Notes: generated by a model from the letters alone, not told the origin. DNA of 64,000 bases from Maratus speciosus (GCA_963932465.1 CAWVRF010001047.1:406001-470000); one strand, 5' to 3'. Positions 32,200 through 44,099 are shown, counted from the stretch's first letter. A program made the numbers and translations.

Positions 32200-32611
32200 G
32201 TGCTCAAAACGTGAGCCTTCTTGAAAAAGCCACCGGGATATCACATTATGGATTGCCTGGAGGATTTTGTATTCCTAGATCTTTAATTACAATACTATTC
32301 CAAATCTACTGGGGGGATGCTCTCCAGTCCCCCCTTCCTTTGCAGCCTACACTGTCAGTTCGGCAATTCACCACTGGTAAAACATATTGTAAGTTCTGAA
32401 ATTAAGTTAATTTTATTAAATTATTCTCTTTTATTTTGAAATTTTATAATCTAATCCAACATAAATAAAGTAGGAACCATAATCTTCTCAGTATTATACA
32501 AGGTTACTGAAAGAAGAGATTTATTTTACTAGTCTGATCTCCCTCTCCTTAAGTGTCTAGACAAAATTCCGTTTCTTATATCAAGACATTAATCTCGTTG
32601 TCCCAAATATG
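32200..32611 (+). repeat. Repeat unit X, copy 2, left part
   Basis: From AATTCACCACTGGTAAAAC to CTCGTTGTCCCAAATATG it follows X copies 1 and 3, then stops at 32611. The unit resumes at 37780 with CAAATATGTAAGTATTAATT. The beginning (32200-32250) is the reverse complement of part of 28455-28530. Confidence 0.7.
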
Positions 32612-33285
32612 TGGGTGTACATCAATTGCGCCTACTGTGGGAGGAGATCATAAATTGCGCCTACAGCTTCGGCCCCTTCTGTATGAACTGCGCTCGAAGG
32701 GGGTGAGATAAGCAATCCATCATTTTATTGAGGGTTGCCTTAAAGAGTTATTTTTCCCAAAAAAGTCTTCTGGATGCAAATTCGGCCATGGTAAATCTTG
32801 GCGACAATAATCACAATACTTAAGGTCTGTATTCATCTAGCATTATATCTTATGAGATATTCAACGTAATGAATACAAATAAAATATTACTACAGGATAC
32901 TTACTAATATTTACTACGAAAGAAGGGGACTTCTCATTTAAATAGCGCGGTGCAAACTGCCGCCCCAAATTTTGTTAGCTCTTTCAAGGTATTTCAAGAA
33001 ATATCTAATGTTAATTTTAAAAAAACACACCATTGTTAAGAAAATTTTTATTTTGACTTGTAACATTTGGATAAAAAGTGTTTTTCCTTTTTCAATGACA
33101 AAAAATGCTGAAAATACATAAAATTCAAGTTATCATAACTCGGTAAATTTTATTTGTACAAAAATGAAACTTTTATTGTTTAATTATTAGTACACGAAGA
33201 AAGTTTTACTAAATACATAGTATTTAAATCCCGTAAAAAAATTAAATTTCTGTAACTTTTAAAAATAACATTATATATATATATG

Positions 33286-34090
33286 CAGTAGAAACCCGGT
33301 TATCCGAAAACCGGCTTAACCGAAAGCCCTTAAAATTCCTCAAAGTCCTTTTTAAATGTGGAAAATTTTATTGCCAACACTATTTTGACCGATGTCAAAT
33401 GACAACTTTTAATATATTTTGATTTAGGATTAATATTTTATTTGTAAGTTTTAGATCAAACAATTCCGAATCATTTTTAGTACATTGAAGAGTTGTTTTA
33501 ATACTTATTATCTTTAAAAATAGGAAAATAAATAAAAATCAAAACTTTGAAAGGTGTTATTGGATGTGGGTAGAAATAGTGTTAAAAAAGCATGTTCTTT
33601 ATGAAAATAATAAACAGAGTCAACTTACTTATTTTGTCAATTGCGTAATTTCGGGCACTTTATTAGATAGACACGTACGACACTTCACCTTTTTTACAAA
33701 ATATGTTGTGATTTTCTTTTGTTTTTTAACTTTGCATCGTTTCAATGCTGCTTTATCAAGCCACCTTTTAAACAGGACCGAAACTAGCCTTTTTTGCACG
33801 TGGGGCAAACATGGATTTTGCCCCCCCCCCTCTCTTCCGAAAAGTATATTTACAAAGAGAATTTTACTAATTTTCGAATAGCCGACTTATTTTTAAATTT
33901 AAAATATGTAATCATAATATATGTAATACTGAACTATGCAATCTACAATGACGCGTCCAAGGGGGAGGTCACGGGGATCATGACCCCCCTCTGAACACCA
34001 ACAAAAATATTCTAAGGACCATTTTTTAAATGAAATACTCAGTAGAGTCCCGATTATCCGAGTCCCGCTTAACCAAGTTTCCGCCTTAAC
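33286..34090 (+). mobile_element. Two Tigger/pogo-type terminal sequences
   Basis: CAGTAGAAACCCGGTTATCC at 33286 and CAGTAGAGTCCCGATTATCC at 34041 both match the CAGTAGA..CTCGATTATCCGA termini known from jerky/Tigger-type pogo elements, each with a reiterated CGGCTTAACCGA or CGCTTAACC. Both face the same way and no right terminus was found, so these are two truncated ends or one end nested in another. A C11-type run lies at 33820. Confidence 0.55.
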
Positions 34091-34091
34091 C

Positions 34092-34402
34092 GAGTTATTT
34101 TCTTCTGATGGGCTGATGGCTTCCATTTTTATGAAACAGCCATTATAAAGGAAGTGTTAGGTGAAGATGAAACAGCAGTCGTAAAAAGTTAGAACTCTGA
34201 TTTTCTGGTCAGAATGTGGGGGGAAAATGCCCATATACATTTTTTTTTTTTTTTAATTATGGCCATTTTTCTTTCCCATTCTGTCCAGAAAATCGGACTT
34301 CTAACTTTTTACGACTGCTCTTTCATCTTCACCTAACACTTCATTTATAATGGTTGTTTCTTAATAATGGAAGCCATCAGTCCATCAGAAGAAAATGATC
34401 CA
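34092..34402. repeat. Foldback repeat with about 140-bp arms
   Basis: Left arm (TTCTTCTGATGGGCTGATGG, CAGCAGTCGTAAAAAGTTAG, TTTTCTGGTCAGAATG) and right arm (CATTCTGTCCAGAAAA, CTAACTTTTTACGACTGCTC, CCATCAGTCCATCAGAAGAA) are reverse complements around a T-rich centre at 34230-34255. It directly follows the second Tigger-like terminus and may be a duplicated subterminal part of it. Confidence 0.7.
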
Positions 34403-34571
34403 TTCCAAAGACTAACGAAAAGCACAAACATCCATTATATAAATTGAGCATTTATGTGCTAGAAGGCTTAATCTTCAGAAAAGACAGACAGAGAAACACT
34501 AGTAGCAGTAACATTACAACTTTGCTGCTATTGCTGCATTCTTTTTCTTTCTTTAAAAAAATTTTTCTTTT

Positions 34572-34613
34572 CTAATAAAGGCTCTCATTATGGAGCCACG
34601 AAACAGTTGTATG
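34572..34613 (+). ncRNA. Degenerate hammerhead-like remnant
   Basis: CTAATAA stands where CTGATGA is expected, then A, hairpin GGCTC/GAGCC, AC, GAAACAGTTGTATGC. The 3' half (GAAAC, 4-nt loop, GTA, TGC) is nearly identical to the complete candidate at 3862-3876, including the 2-bp stem III. Two core changes make it inactive. Confidence 0.4.
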
Positions 34614-35574
34614 CTAAAAATTTTGGCTGTTTGTACTTTTCTTTACGTTGGTTTTACATATAATGTATTTATTTAACACAATGAGTTCTGTATGCATGTT
34701 ATTAGTTTATAATCTTGGAGGAATTTGACGTAGAATCCCCTCCTCCCTTACCTTATTTTGCGCTAATGATGTTTAAAACGGAATATTTTATTTATTTTAA
34801 TCGAAAATCTATTGAATGATTAAATAATAATAAAAAAAAGATTAAAAATGTACTCATTTTTGCAAGAACTATAGGTAGTAATATAAAATAAATGTTTATT
34901 CTCTGGTGAGAAAATTTTTGGCGAAATATTGGCGTCCGAAATAAATCGCGAGATAACCTGTAACAGATAATCATAACCCTCATTTCAGCAGCAAGAATAT
35001 TCTTCCATTTAGAATGTTGTTTTTATTCCTCAGCATCTTTCTTTCAAAATACTACAGAGAATAATATTAAAGTGAAATTTATTTCTAGCATATTAATTGA
35101 ATTATGAAATATCTGTAAATATCTGTATATAAATGTTAATAATGTTTAAGGTTCTTGAAGAATCTTAGAATGAAACATCTAAAGGCAGAGTAAATGAGAT
35201 ATTAGTTTAAACCTTACGAAAATATTTGTTTCCATACATAATTGGCCCATGTCAAATATTATATTATTGAACGAAAAATAATATGCTTGGAGAAAAAAGT
35301 GGCATTATTAGGTAACAAGTTTTATTTCTTCATAAAATTTTCTCTTCTAAAGTAATTAAAAAAATTCTTCAACGTTTAAATTTCTTGTGTAAATATTTAA
35401 AATTGATGATGATTTGTAATGTTCTATCATGGTTATATATATGGATTTTAGGTAGCTTTCTTTACAAAAAGCTACCTATTGCAGCCGTTCGGAGGAAAGC
35501 GATTTCAAAAAATTTTGGTATATTTTCATCGATCATGACCCCCAGACCCCGAAACCACCCTCTGTTCAAAATTG

Positions 35575-35576
<2 letters not shown>

Positions 35577-35651
<75 letters not shown>

Positions 35652-35696
35652 TATATATATATATATATCAATATATATATATATATATATATATAT
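35577..35696 (+). repeat. Long (TA)n microsatellite
   Basis: About 60 TA units interrupted by TAAATAAATA and CA. Open frames of alternating Tyr-Ile across it are low-complexity artefacts. It follows a family-U-like block (GATCATGACCCCCAGACC, CCACCCTCTGTTCAAAAT). Confidence 0.95.
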
Positions 35697-35699
35697 GTC

Positions 35700-37140
35700 T
35701 GACCTATGTCACACTGTAACTGTCGTATTTATGAACCGATTTCGATGTAATTCGGTGTGTACATAGTACATACCAATGTCTCGACCGAGTTCGTTGGCCA
35801 GCTTCATCCGCCATTTTGTTTCAAAATGGCGGCTATTTAAAATTTTTAAAAAAATTTAAAATTTGAAATGTGGTACCAAAAAATTGAAAATGGAAAAATA
35901 TTTTTTTCTTATGTATTTGACCTTTATACAAAGACTCCGTAGCAGTTTTTGTTTCGTCTATATCTTAAAAAATGGCTGAGTTATAGCATTTTGAGTTTCT
36001 AGCGTGGCTGACATTTTGAAACGTCCTGATTTTTGCCACGTGATAACAGACGTATTTATGAACCGATTTGGATGTACCTTGGTGTGTACATAGTACATAC
36101 AAATAACTCAACGGAGTTCGTTGACCAGCTTCATTCGCCATCTTGTTTCAAAATGGTGGCCATTTAAAAAAATTAAAAAAAAAAAAATTAAATGAGATAC
36201 CAAAAAATTGGAAAATGAAAAAGATTTTTTTTGTATGTGTTTGACCTTATTCCGGAACAGGTTTTGTTTCGTCTACATCTAAAAAAATGGCTGAGTTATA
36301 ACATTTTGAATTTCTATTGTGGCTGACATTTTAAAACGACCTGATTTTTGTCACGGGATAACAGGCGTATTTATGAACCGATTTGAATGTAACTTGGTCT
36401 GTACATAGTACATACCAATGTCTCGACCGAGTTCGTTGGCCAGCTTCATTCGCCATCTTGTTTCAAAAGGGTTGCCATTTTTTTTTAAAAAATGTAATTT
36501 AAAATGAGGTATTAAAAAATTGGAAAATGAAAAAGATTTTTTTTATGTGTTTGGCCTTGATACAAAGATTCTGGAGCAGTTTTTGTTTCTGAAAAATTGT
36601 TCTTTTGTTTATATCTTAAAAAGTGGTTGAATTATAGCACTTTGAATTGCTATCATGGCTAACACTTTGAAACGATCTTGTATTTGTCACGCGATACCAC
36701 ACGTATTCGCCTATTTCGATGGAAGAAGGCATGTGGATAGTATACATAAATATCTCGACCAAGTTCGCTGGCCAGCTTCATCAGCCATCTTGTTTCAAAA
36801 TGGCGGCCATTAAATTAAAAAAAATTATATTTAAAGTGAGGTGCAAAAAAATTAGAAATTGAAAAAGGTTTCTTTCTTAAGTATTTGACCTTGATATAAG
36901 GATTCAGGAGCATTTTTTGTTTGTCTTTATCTTAAAAAATGGCTCAGATATAGCAGTTTCAATTTCTAAAGTGGGTGACATTTTGAAAAATCTGATTTTT
37001 TGCCTGCGACAGCACTCGTATATATCAACCGATTCCGATATGAGTGAGCATGTGCACAACAATTACTAAGGTCTCGACCAAGTTCACTGGTTAGCCTCAT
37101 CTACCATGTTGTCTTAAAATGGCAGGCACTTTAAGAAATC
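35700..37140 (+). repeat. Five-unit tandem array, about 325 bp per unit
   Basis: Units begin with CGTATTTATGAACCGATTT (near 35724, 36050, 36366, 36698 diverged, 37018 diverged). They continue with GTGTACATAGTACATAC, CTCGACCGAGTTCGTTGG, CCAGCTTCATTCGCCAT, TTGTTTCAAAATGGCGGCCA, an A-rich tract, TTTGACCTTGATACAAAG, ATGGCTGAGTTATAGCA and GGCTGACATTTTGAAACG. The first three units are closest. No frame spans a unit. Confidence 0.8.
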
Positions 37141-37779
37141 GCCGAATTTTGCAGCCAAATATAAGTGACTTTAAATAAAAGCAGCTTGGATAAAGCTGAC
37201 TAATTTCGCGAAAATCTCATTCATAATGATTTAGTATTGATAAAAATTAGTATTGAATCTCCTACATTCGGTTTCCACTTAATTGAGCTTCGTGTGTTTG
37301 AATAATGTAAGTTAACTTTTTAAAAATAAGGAATATGAAAGCTACCTCTTCCTCCCGGCACTGCCCGGAAGCACTTTTTTTATCATCATACTTCTATTTA
37401 TTTCCCCCTTTTTTTTTTCAATTTGTGCATATTATATTAGCGGAATATACATTTTTATAGTGTCGATTTTTCTGTGATTTAATAGTTATTATTAGCAAAA
37501 AAAAAAAAAAAAAATATTATACTCATATATAAAATATGTGTATAAGTTTTTTGCGAGTTTAAGAAAAGCATTATTGATAGCCGAAATTATCGATAAAGCG
37601 CCCAATTTAGCGAATCAACGCCAACAGAAAAGAGTCTTTCTAACAAAAAAAAAGTTGTCACTTCGTGCCCATAAGTATAAGAGAGGGGGTACAATGATAT
37701 CCGGTCCAACGTGACGCCGAGCGCAGTTCATACGGGGGGAGGCAAAGAAGGGTCGGCATCGGCGCAGTTAGCCGGTCCT

Positions 37780-38225
37780 CAAATATGTAAGTATTAATTA
37801 TTAAACGTAAACTTTCTATTCATAAAAACTGCTGGAGGAAACGCCCGAAGAGATAATGAGCTTTTAATAGCAGATGTGAGACATGCATCTTGTATAATTC
37901 CGAAGGAAATTATAACATGGTATCTTAGGAGAAATGAAACATTAAAGAAAAACGGGAGAAATTAAGATTTTTAGAGAAAAATGATCATAATTATTATCTT
38001 CTTTTTTCTCCTTCATTATAATCACTTTAGTCGTTGAAAGGCTGTTTTCAGATAGTCATGTAATATTTCTTTTATTAACTTCAATTTTTCAGACAAAATA
38101 CCACGAATAAAATATTTTAATCGTTGCAATTACTGTGCCAGAAAACAGTTTTTCCCTAATTAACGAGTAAAATTTTAGTAAGCTAAAGCTAAAAACATCA
38201 AATTGATTTGGGATTTTGCTTTCAT
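37780..38225 (+). repeat. Repeat unit X, copy 2, right part
   Basis: Resumes unit X after the 5.2 kb insertion: AAATATGTAAGTATTAATTA, AAACTGCTGGAGGAAACGCC, through TTCAATTTTTCAG and AAATTTTAGTAAGCTAAAG. The sequence is closer to copy 1 than to copy 3 in its 3' part. Confidence 0.75.
37807..37965 (+). pseudogene. Histone-H2A-like fragment in unit X, copy 2
   Basis: The frame reads IKTAGGNARRDNELLIADVR, then HASCIIPKEIITWYLRRNET, LKKNGRN and stop. Nearly identical to copies 1 and 3 over 40 residues; IIPKE here is the form closest to H2A IIPRH. The start codon position that is GTG in copies 1 and 3 is GTA here. Confidence 0.35.
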
Positions 38226-38900
38226 TTGATCACTTCACCCCCCCCCCCCCCTTCAGTCTACAATATCAATTCACTACTGGTGAAAATATATTGTAAGCTA
38301 TGAAATTAGATTAACTTTATTAAATTATTCTCTTTTACTTTGAAATTTTATAATCTAATCCAACATAAATAAAGTAGGAACCATAATCTTTACAGTATTA
38401 TTCAAGATTATTGTCTTAAAGAAAAGATTTATTTTACTAGTATGCCCTCCCTTTCCTTAAGTGTGTAGACAAAATTCCGTTTCTTATATCTAGACATTAA
38501 TCTCGTTGTCCCAAATATGTAAGTATTAATTATTAAACGTGAACTTTCTATTCATAAAAACTGCTGGAGGAAACGCCCGAAGAGATAATGAGCTTTTAAT
38601 AGCAGATGTGAAACATGCATCTTGTATAATTCTGAAGCAAATTATAACATGGTATCTTTGGAGAAATGAAATATTAAAGAAAAACCAAAGAATAAGATTT
38701 TTAGAGAAAAATCATCATGATTATTATCTTCTTCTTTTTTTTTCTTCGTTATAATAACTTTAGTCTTGGAAAGGCTGTTTGCAGATATGCATGAATTTAT
38801 TTTTCTTACTTTTATTTTTAAGACAAAATAATAAAAGTAAAATATTTTTATCTTTGCAATTACTATGTAAAAAAGCCTTTTATCTTGAATTTATGAAGCT
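38226..38900 (+). repeat. Repeat unit X, copy 3
   Basis: Follows copy 2 directly after a C12 run (38229-38241): AATTCACTACTGGTGAAAA, TAATCTAATCCAACATAAAT, CATTAATCTCGTTGTCCC, AAATATGTAAGTATTAATTA, AAACTGCTGGAGGAAACGCC. It is close to a head-to-tail tandem with copy 2. Confidence 0.75.
38539..38754 (+). pseudogene. Histone-H2A-like fragment in unit X, copy 3
   Basis: Longest version, 71 codons from a GTG: FLFIKTAGGNARRDNELLIA, DVKHASCIILKQIITWYLWR, NEILKKNQRIRFLEKNHHDY and a hydrophobic end. The H2A-like part is residues 8-45. IIP has become IIL, which argues against selection on this copy. Confidence 0.35.
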
Positions 38901-40640
38901 TAAATTTAGTAATGTGTTCTGTGCTGTGGATTTCTGATATTACGTTGATCTGAAAGAAATTATGTTCTTCTGTAGTTCTTCTGCAGCTTCAGTGTTTGCC
39001 ATATTTAAACTTGATAAACAGCGTAACAGAAATATGATGAAAACTTACAAAAAATAATAAATAAATCATTTCATTGGTATAAAGCAAATCGGTGAAAATT
39101 AAATATAAACAAATTAGCCGGTCTGTATGTCTGTCGCGAAATTGTCGAAACGATTGAATGACATCAGAATTTCCGGACAAATTTATTTGAAATTAAGTAA
39201 AAGTTTTTCTTAAGATACATTATAAAAGCGAAATTTTATTTCAAGATTCCGACGTGATAGTGGCATTTAAGGATTAAAATTAAGTAGTATAAATAGTACT
39301 CTACATCTAGTCAAAGGGTTAAGAGAATCTGAGAATATCATCATTATATTAAAAATCATATAATCTGAAAATTGGACACATGATTAAAAGGGTATGTGTG
39401 AGATAAGCATTAATTTTTAGTCTCTACACCTATCTTTCATGATTGAGTCAATTTTTCCTTCTTCATATTTTTTTAAAAAGATTTTTTGATTGATTTAATA
39501 TAAACCAGGCAATCCAACGTAGGTTATCTGGGTTGAATATGGCCGATATACTGCCCTGTGTACAGAAAATAACTGAAAATAGGTTTCAATTGAAAACTCT
39601 GATAGATTTTTTACTGTTAATATACTTTCTCAGATTTCCTACCAACTAAATCAAAAGGCAGCATTCTTGGCACTTTCTTATAACTCGCATGCCAGCGGTT
39701 AATTGAGAGAGCTTTCACCAAACTTTATAACGAACTTTTTGATTTTGATTATTTTAGTGTTTAAGTGCGTAGTTCGTTTATATGTCTGTTAAATTCGTAT
39801 TTTATTTAATTGTGAAGTTTTAATTTCGTTTTGAAATTTAGTTAGAGAATATCACATGGGTAAGTGCTGAATTATTCATATTGCTCAAGTGAAAAGGGTT
39901 AAACTTCCGTAATTGGATTTCACGTTCATTTCTGACATACACTGTCAGAAAAATTCGTCAATATACACTAAATTATTCCTCATTTTTTAACAAATAATTT
40001 CCGTACTCCTAGAAAACATGTTTTATCCGTGAATTCTCCCCGAACGTCTAAAAAAGAGGAAGAAATTCTGTTCATTTCTAGCAGGCAAGCGTATTGGGTC
40101 TATTACTAATAAATTCGAATTTATTTTAAAAATGAAAAACTAAAACTTCTATAAATTAATATTTCTAATTTAATTAAAAAAGACGAATTTCAAAATAAAT
40201 AACAATTACTTGTCTTTCTTATTTATATTCAAAAGTACTCACAAGTTATTTTTTAAAGTTGAATAAAGTTAAATAAAGTTGAATTTATAAAGTTGTTTAT
40301 AAATAAATATTCGCATTTAAAATGTACTTTAAATGAACGCATTTAAAAGATATTTTAATTAAAATTAAATGGGAAAAAATTTATATTACTCAAAAAAAAA
40401 AAAAAAAAAAAAAAACTCTTATCGAATAAAAATATAATATTCGTATTTTACCTCTAGCAATCTAAATAAAACTATTTAAAATTCCTATTTTTATACTATA
40501 TTAATACTAAAGTATAAAAAACCCAGCCACAATCTCAATAAACACGAAATCTTCCCGAAATGAACTTCAAAATTAAAAGCTTTAAAGAAATTGATCAAGA
40601 CATACACCCATCTGAAGCAAACATATTTACTTCAAAGGGT
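38901..40640. other. Unassigned AT-rich stretch
   Basis: No gene, RNA or boundary recognised. There is a GTATGTCTGTCGCG tract near 39124, and a poly-A run at 40390-40413. TTTAAGGATTAAAATT (39267) and AAAGGGTTAA (39314, 39893) resemble piggyBac-type ends but lack partners. Confidence 0.35.
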
Positions 40641-40652
40641 TTCGCTGCTGTT

Positions 40653-40719
40653 CAACTGTAGCTCAGTGCTAGCGCGTTCGTCTCGTAACGCTGAGATGGC
40701 TGGTTCGAATCCAACGTTG
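40653..40719 (+). repeat. tRNA-like sequence, threonine-like anticodon loop
   Basis: CAACTGTAGCTCAGTGCTAG gives a good A box, GGTTCGAATCC a perfect B box, and CTCGTAA an anticodon-loop-like segment (CGT, Thr). The outer four acceptor pairs CAAC/GTTG form, but the anticodon stem does not pair and the total of 67 nt is short. A T4 run follows at about 40724. Probably a tRNA pseudogene or a SINE head rather than a working tRNA. Confidence 0.45.
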
Positions 40720-40740
40720 TCCTCTTTTGCTTTTTTCCCA

Positions 40741-41110
40741 ACTTTCTTCAATTGACGGATATTTTACCTCCTATAACGGAGGTGGAAAAAACGGATATTC
40801 GTAAATTCACGGAAATATGCCGGCAGCACTGCTGCCAGTAGAATTTCCGTGAATTGAAGAAAGTTGTTTTGAGAGTGTACATTAAAAAAAAAAAAAATGC
40901 ATGCTTGAAATTTATTTTAAAAATCCATACAAAATCAATAAATTGAGATATAGATTTCAAAGAAATTGTGTTTGAAAGTACATTTTTTCTTTTTTCGAAG
41001 GCGTAAAAGTTGAAATTGTTTGATACTCAGAAGTTAAAAAATGTTCGATAAAAAGGATTTGATTTTTCAAGTTGTTGCCACCGTCGTATGACATCAGTAT
41101 TACTCCTGGA
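40741..41110 (-). repeat. Family Y fragment, reverse
   Basis: On the minus strand: GATGTCATACGACGGTGGCA, CTTTTACGCCTTCG, AAAATGTACTTTCAAACAC. This matches the order at 60650-60780. An inverted pair ACGGATATTCGTAAATTCAC / GTGAATT...CGT near 40755-40855 is also present. Confidence 0.4.
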
Positions 41111-41610
41111 AATGTTTTAGGTGCGTTCGTAATTATATAAATATATAGCACTTATAGTCGACGCCTGGTCCGTCCGTCTGTCTGTTCGTCTGCCCGCATA
41201 TAACAGTTCAAAAACTACCCAACCGAATGGTTTGAAATTTAATATACATAATCGCTGCAGAATTTTGTCGAGTCGTTTCAAGTTTTATGAAAATCGAATC
41301 AAAACTTATTAATAAAAGGTTTCTACTTTCTATTAAATCCTATCATACGTAATTAATTCCAATGACATCCCATGGCAAGTAATGACTAAAGGTTGTCATG
41401 GTGATTACGTCCCATTTAAGATGAAGTCCTATTATTTACGTATAACTGAATTTAACATGAAGAATTGCAAAAATTTTGTAATCATACATTTTTGCATCAG
41501 CGTGCAACAGCTATTGTACCAAGATCTGACTATTCATAAAACTAATTATAGTACGACCGCACCTCATTTACCATGTTTGACGTACAATTTCAGACTTTGT
41601 TTTATAATAT
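41110..41610 (-). mobile_element. TIR element T2, reverse copy without monomer array
   Basis: Ends TTAGGTGCGTTCGTAATTAT (41118) and GTACGACCGCACCTCATT (41559), then CCATGTTTGACGTACAATTTC. This is the reverse complement of the start of the copies at 29190 and 45320. Inside are GTCCGTCTGTCTGTTCGTCTG, CAACCGAATGGTTTGAAATT and CATGGTGATTACGTCCCAT. It lacks the 173-bp array and closely resembles the 45320 copy. Confidence 0.65.
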
Positions 41611-41939
41611 ACAGGAACTACTACCACACTAATTGTCCGTCTGATTTTGTTTGAAGATTGCTCAAATGTGTTTTACAAGATCAAAAATGCAGATTTATTT
41701 AGCAACTTTTAATATATTTCACTTATATTATTTTGATTTTTTTTCCCGTGTGAAGCCCTTATAAAACAGTCGTAGTTTTTCCGTATGTTCTACTTTATTT
41801 TTCATATACTATCATATGAAACATCTATAATGGCATTATGCACACTTCATATAAAAAAAATATATATAATAAAAGAAATACATAAAATTTGAAAAAAAAA
41901 TCTATCATTATAATATTGTATAAAATTTAAGCAATCTTA

Positions 41940-41975
<36 letters not shown>

Positions 41976-42780
41976 CAGATAGAGACTCTCAACGCATCCT
42001 AAATTACGCTGGTCAACAGTGGAATCGTCTTTGAAGTAAAAGTGTGCTATTCTGAAATAAAATTAACTAACCAAACACGAATATCACTATGAGAAATCAT
42101 TAGCTCATGTTTTGGAAATACAGGTGCACAAAATTAAGATTTCTTCTGAAAATAAGTATTTTTAAATTAATATTTAAAAAAATATATGAAACGTAACCTA
42201 TAAATTTTTTACATAAATCGATTTTCAGAAGCTTCAAACAGGCGAATCTAAAATTGCAGTTCGTTGCATCAAGTAGTTTTTATGTTATGTTTAAAATTTT
42301 ACCCGCATTGCAGTTTGTTTAGAAACAATATTCAAAAGGCCTTCAATATTAGGAGTTTCAAGTGTTACATCTATATCCAAATTACTTCACCTAATGATTT
42401 CCTGTCTGATATCTAAAAATAAAATTTATTGAAGAGTCAAAATATGATGTCAAACTTTCTTCTTAATCTTATCGGACGCTATATTAGCAGCGCTGCCACT
42501 GACGACTATATTTATATTGTTTTCATACCACTATTACATTTAAAATAAGCTTTTTAGTATATTTTTCTTGAAAATAATTGTCAAAGTACAAGTGAAAGAA
42601 GCGTTAATAAAAAGTTGGTGCCAACCGAATAAAATTCGTGTAATATACGCTGGTTCCGAATGGGTTAATCTTGTTACCTCACATGGCGTTAATTTTTTTA
42701 AACATATCTTAAAAACTACTTGTTGGAATGAGCTGTAATTTTAGATTCACATATTTGTAGCTGCTCGAAATGAATTTCTG
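41611..42780. other. Unassigned sequence with a (TAA)n tract
   Basis: A TAA/AAT microsatellite of about 12 units lies at 41940-41977. Nothing else was recognised. Confidence 0.4.
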
Positions 42781-42955
42781 TTAACACCTTCGCGACGAGG
42801 GCCCTTAGCTTAATTTTTAATCTTTTACCACCGTTTTTTCAAAACAGAAAATTTTCTGTAATTCAATCGCGAATATACTCTGATTAAATAATGTAAACTT
42901 TACAATTAAAAATAACTTGTGGGAGTAGTGAAGGATTCTGAACACTTTAAGTGGC
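42781..42955 (+). mobile_element. TTAA-flanked piggyBac-like left end, copy 2
   Basis: TTAACACCTTCGCGACGAGG, then TTTTTCAAAACA.AA, CTCTGATTAAATAA, TTTACAATTAAAAATAACTT and GTGGGAGTAGTGAAGGAT. Collinear with 98-270. The paired right end is not found. Confidence 0.4.
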
Positions 42956-44097
42956 ACGTATACCGTTTCGCTCGTCCCCAATGGGTTTAAAAATTTATAG
43001 GTTAAATTTCCTATATTGTTTAAATATTAATAAAATATATATTTCTGTATTCATCTTGCATCTATTCTTTTGGTCATGTAGTCGTTTGGGTACAGGGAAA
43101 AAATTTTTTCAGTTTTTAGCTTTTTTTCTCTACAGAAAACGACTATTTTGCTTATATATTTGAATTCTGTACCCTTGATAACGTAATTGAATATATACTT
43201 TTCAATAAATACTTTTCAATTATTTTTATCGTTATCCATATTTTTCTTTTTTTCTTCCATATTAATACTCGTAAGATAGTACTTTTGGTATCCATGTTAT
43301 GTGTGTTGGGTGGTAATGTATTTGTTATTGTCATTTCATTCATAATATCACAGTTTTTGTTGGTGGTCGGTAATGTTTATTTAATGGTTATATATCCATA
43401 TATATATATATTACTTTTTTTTGAGGGGGGGGGGGGGATCTTAACTTTGCTTATCTGTATTTTTACACCGAGAGCTAACATTAAACTGTTAGTGGTTAAT
43501 TCTGTGACCCCAAATTAGTATAAAAATGTATCGTTTATTTAAAGGACAAAAAAAAAGTTTTATTTTGTAGACCAGTATTATATGAAAACAATCAAAACAT
43601 CTTGGAAAAAAGAAATTCCTTAACCGCATCGGATAGGATAGCAGCCAAAATCAATGCTTATCTATGCGTCCTTCCATCTCCTTTCGTAATAGAAATTTTC
43701 TGCATTCAACCTCGTAAGCCCAACTGTAAAAAAAAAAGGCAAAACTTATCTTAATCAAGGAAAATATACAATAACCCTTTACAAGTATTTTATCTTTAGA
43801 AACCTCAGAAACCAATATAATTTCGAGATGTAAAAAGAAGCATGCATTATTTCTTTTTCTTTCACTCATTTTTGTAATCGTTTTTGAGTAGTTTTTTCAA
43901 TGTCTTAAATTGTTTTTCAACGCGAAATGTCGGTTTAATTAATCATTTGTCGGTAAATTAATTTTAAGTAGTAGCTTATCCAATAGTCCTAATTTTAAAT
44001 TATTTTAATATAGTTTATGGTAGAATAACTATAAAGCAGATTCAAAAATAACTCATATATGTTTTTTAATTACCAATAATTTGGAGAGAAAAATGTA
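42956..44097. other. Unassigned sequence, (TA)n and poly-G tracts
   Basis: TATATATATAT at about 43398 and a G13 run at 43425-43437. The block 43790-43860 (TTTAGAAACCTCAGAAACCAA) is a reverse fragment of family W. No genes. Confidence 0.4.
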
Positions 44098-44099
44098 TA

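Larger units (their letters stand above)
32613..37779. mobile_element. Large (5.2 kb) insertion with 8-9 bp target duplication
   Basis: Unit X is split here. CAAATATG (extending to CAAATATGT) is present on both sides, at 32604-32611 and 37780-37787, while copies 1 and 3 have it once. The ends share an imperfect inverted repeat of about 100 bp; its best part is GTATGAACTGCGCTCG at 32672-32687 and the complement near 37712-37727, plus TGCGCC near each tip. The interior has no readable transposase. It contains Tigger-like termini, a foldback, (TA)n and a 325-bp tandem array. An 8-9 bp duplication fits hAT, P or Mutator-type elements; which one is unresolved. Confidence 0.6.

Noticed and set aside
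35385..35766. Open frames rich in Tyr-Ile on both strands
   Set aside because: They are produced by the (TA)n microsatellite.
35700..37140. Possible CRISPR-like array
   Set aside because: Units of about 325 bp are contiguous tandem repeats in a eukaryotic context with no short repeat/spacer alternation.
40653..40719. Functional tRNA-Thr(CGT) gene
   Set aside because: A and B boxes are good, but the anticodon stem does not pair and the molecule is too short. Listed only as a tRNA-like sequence.
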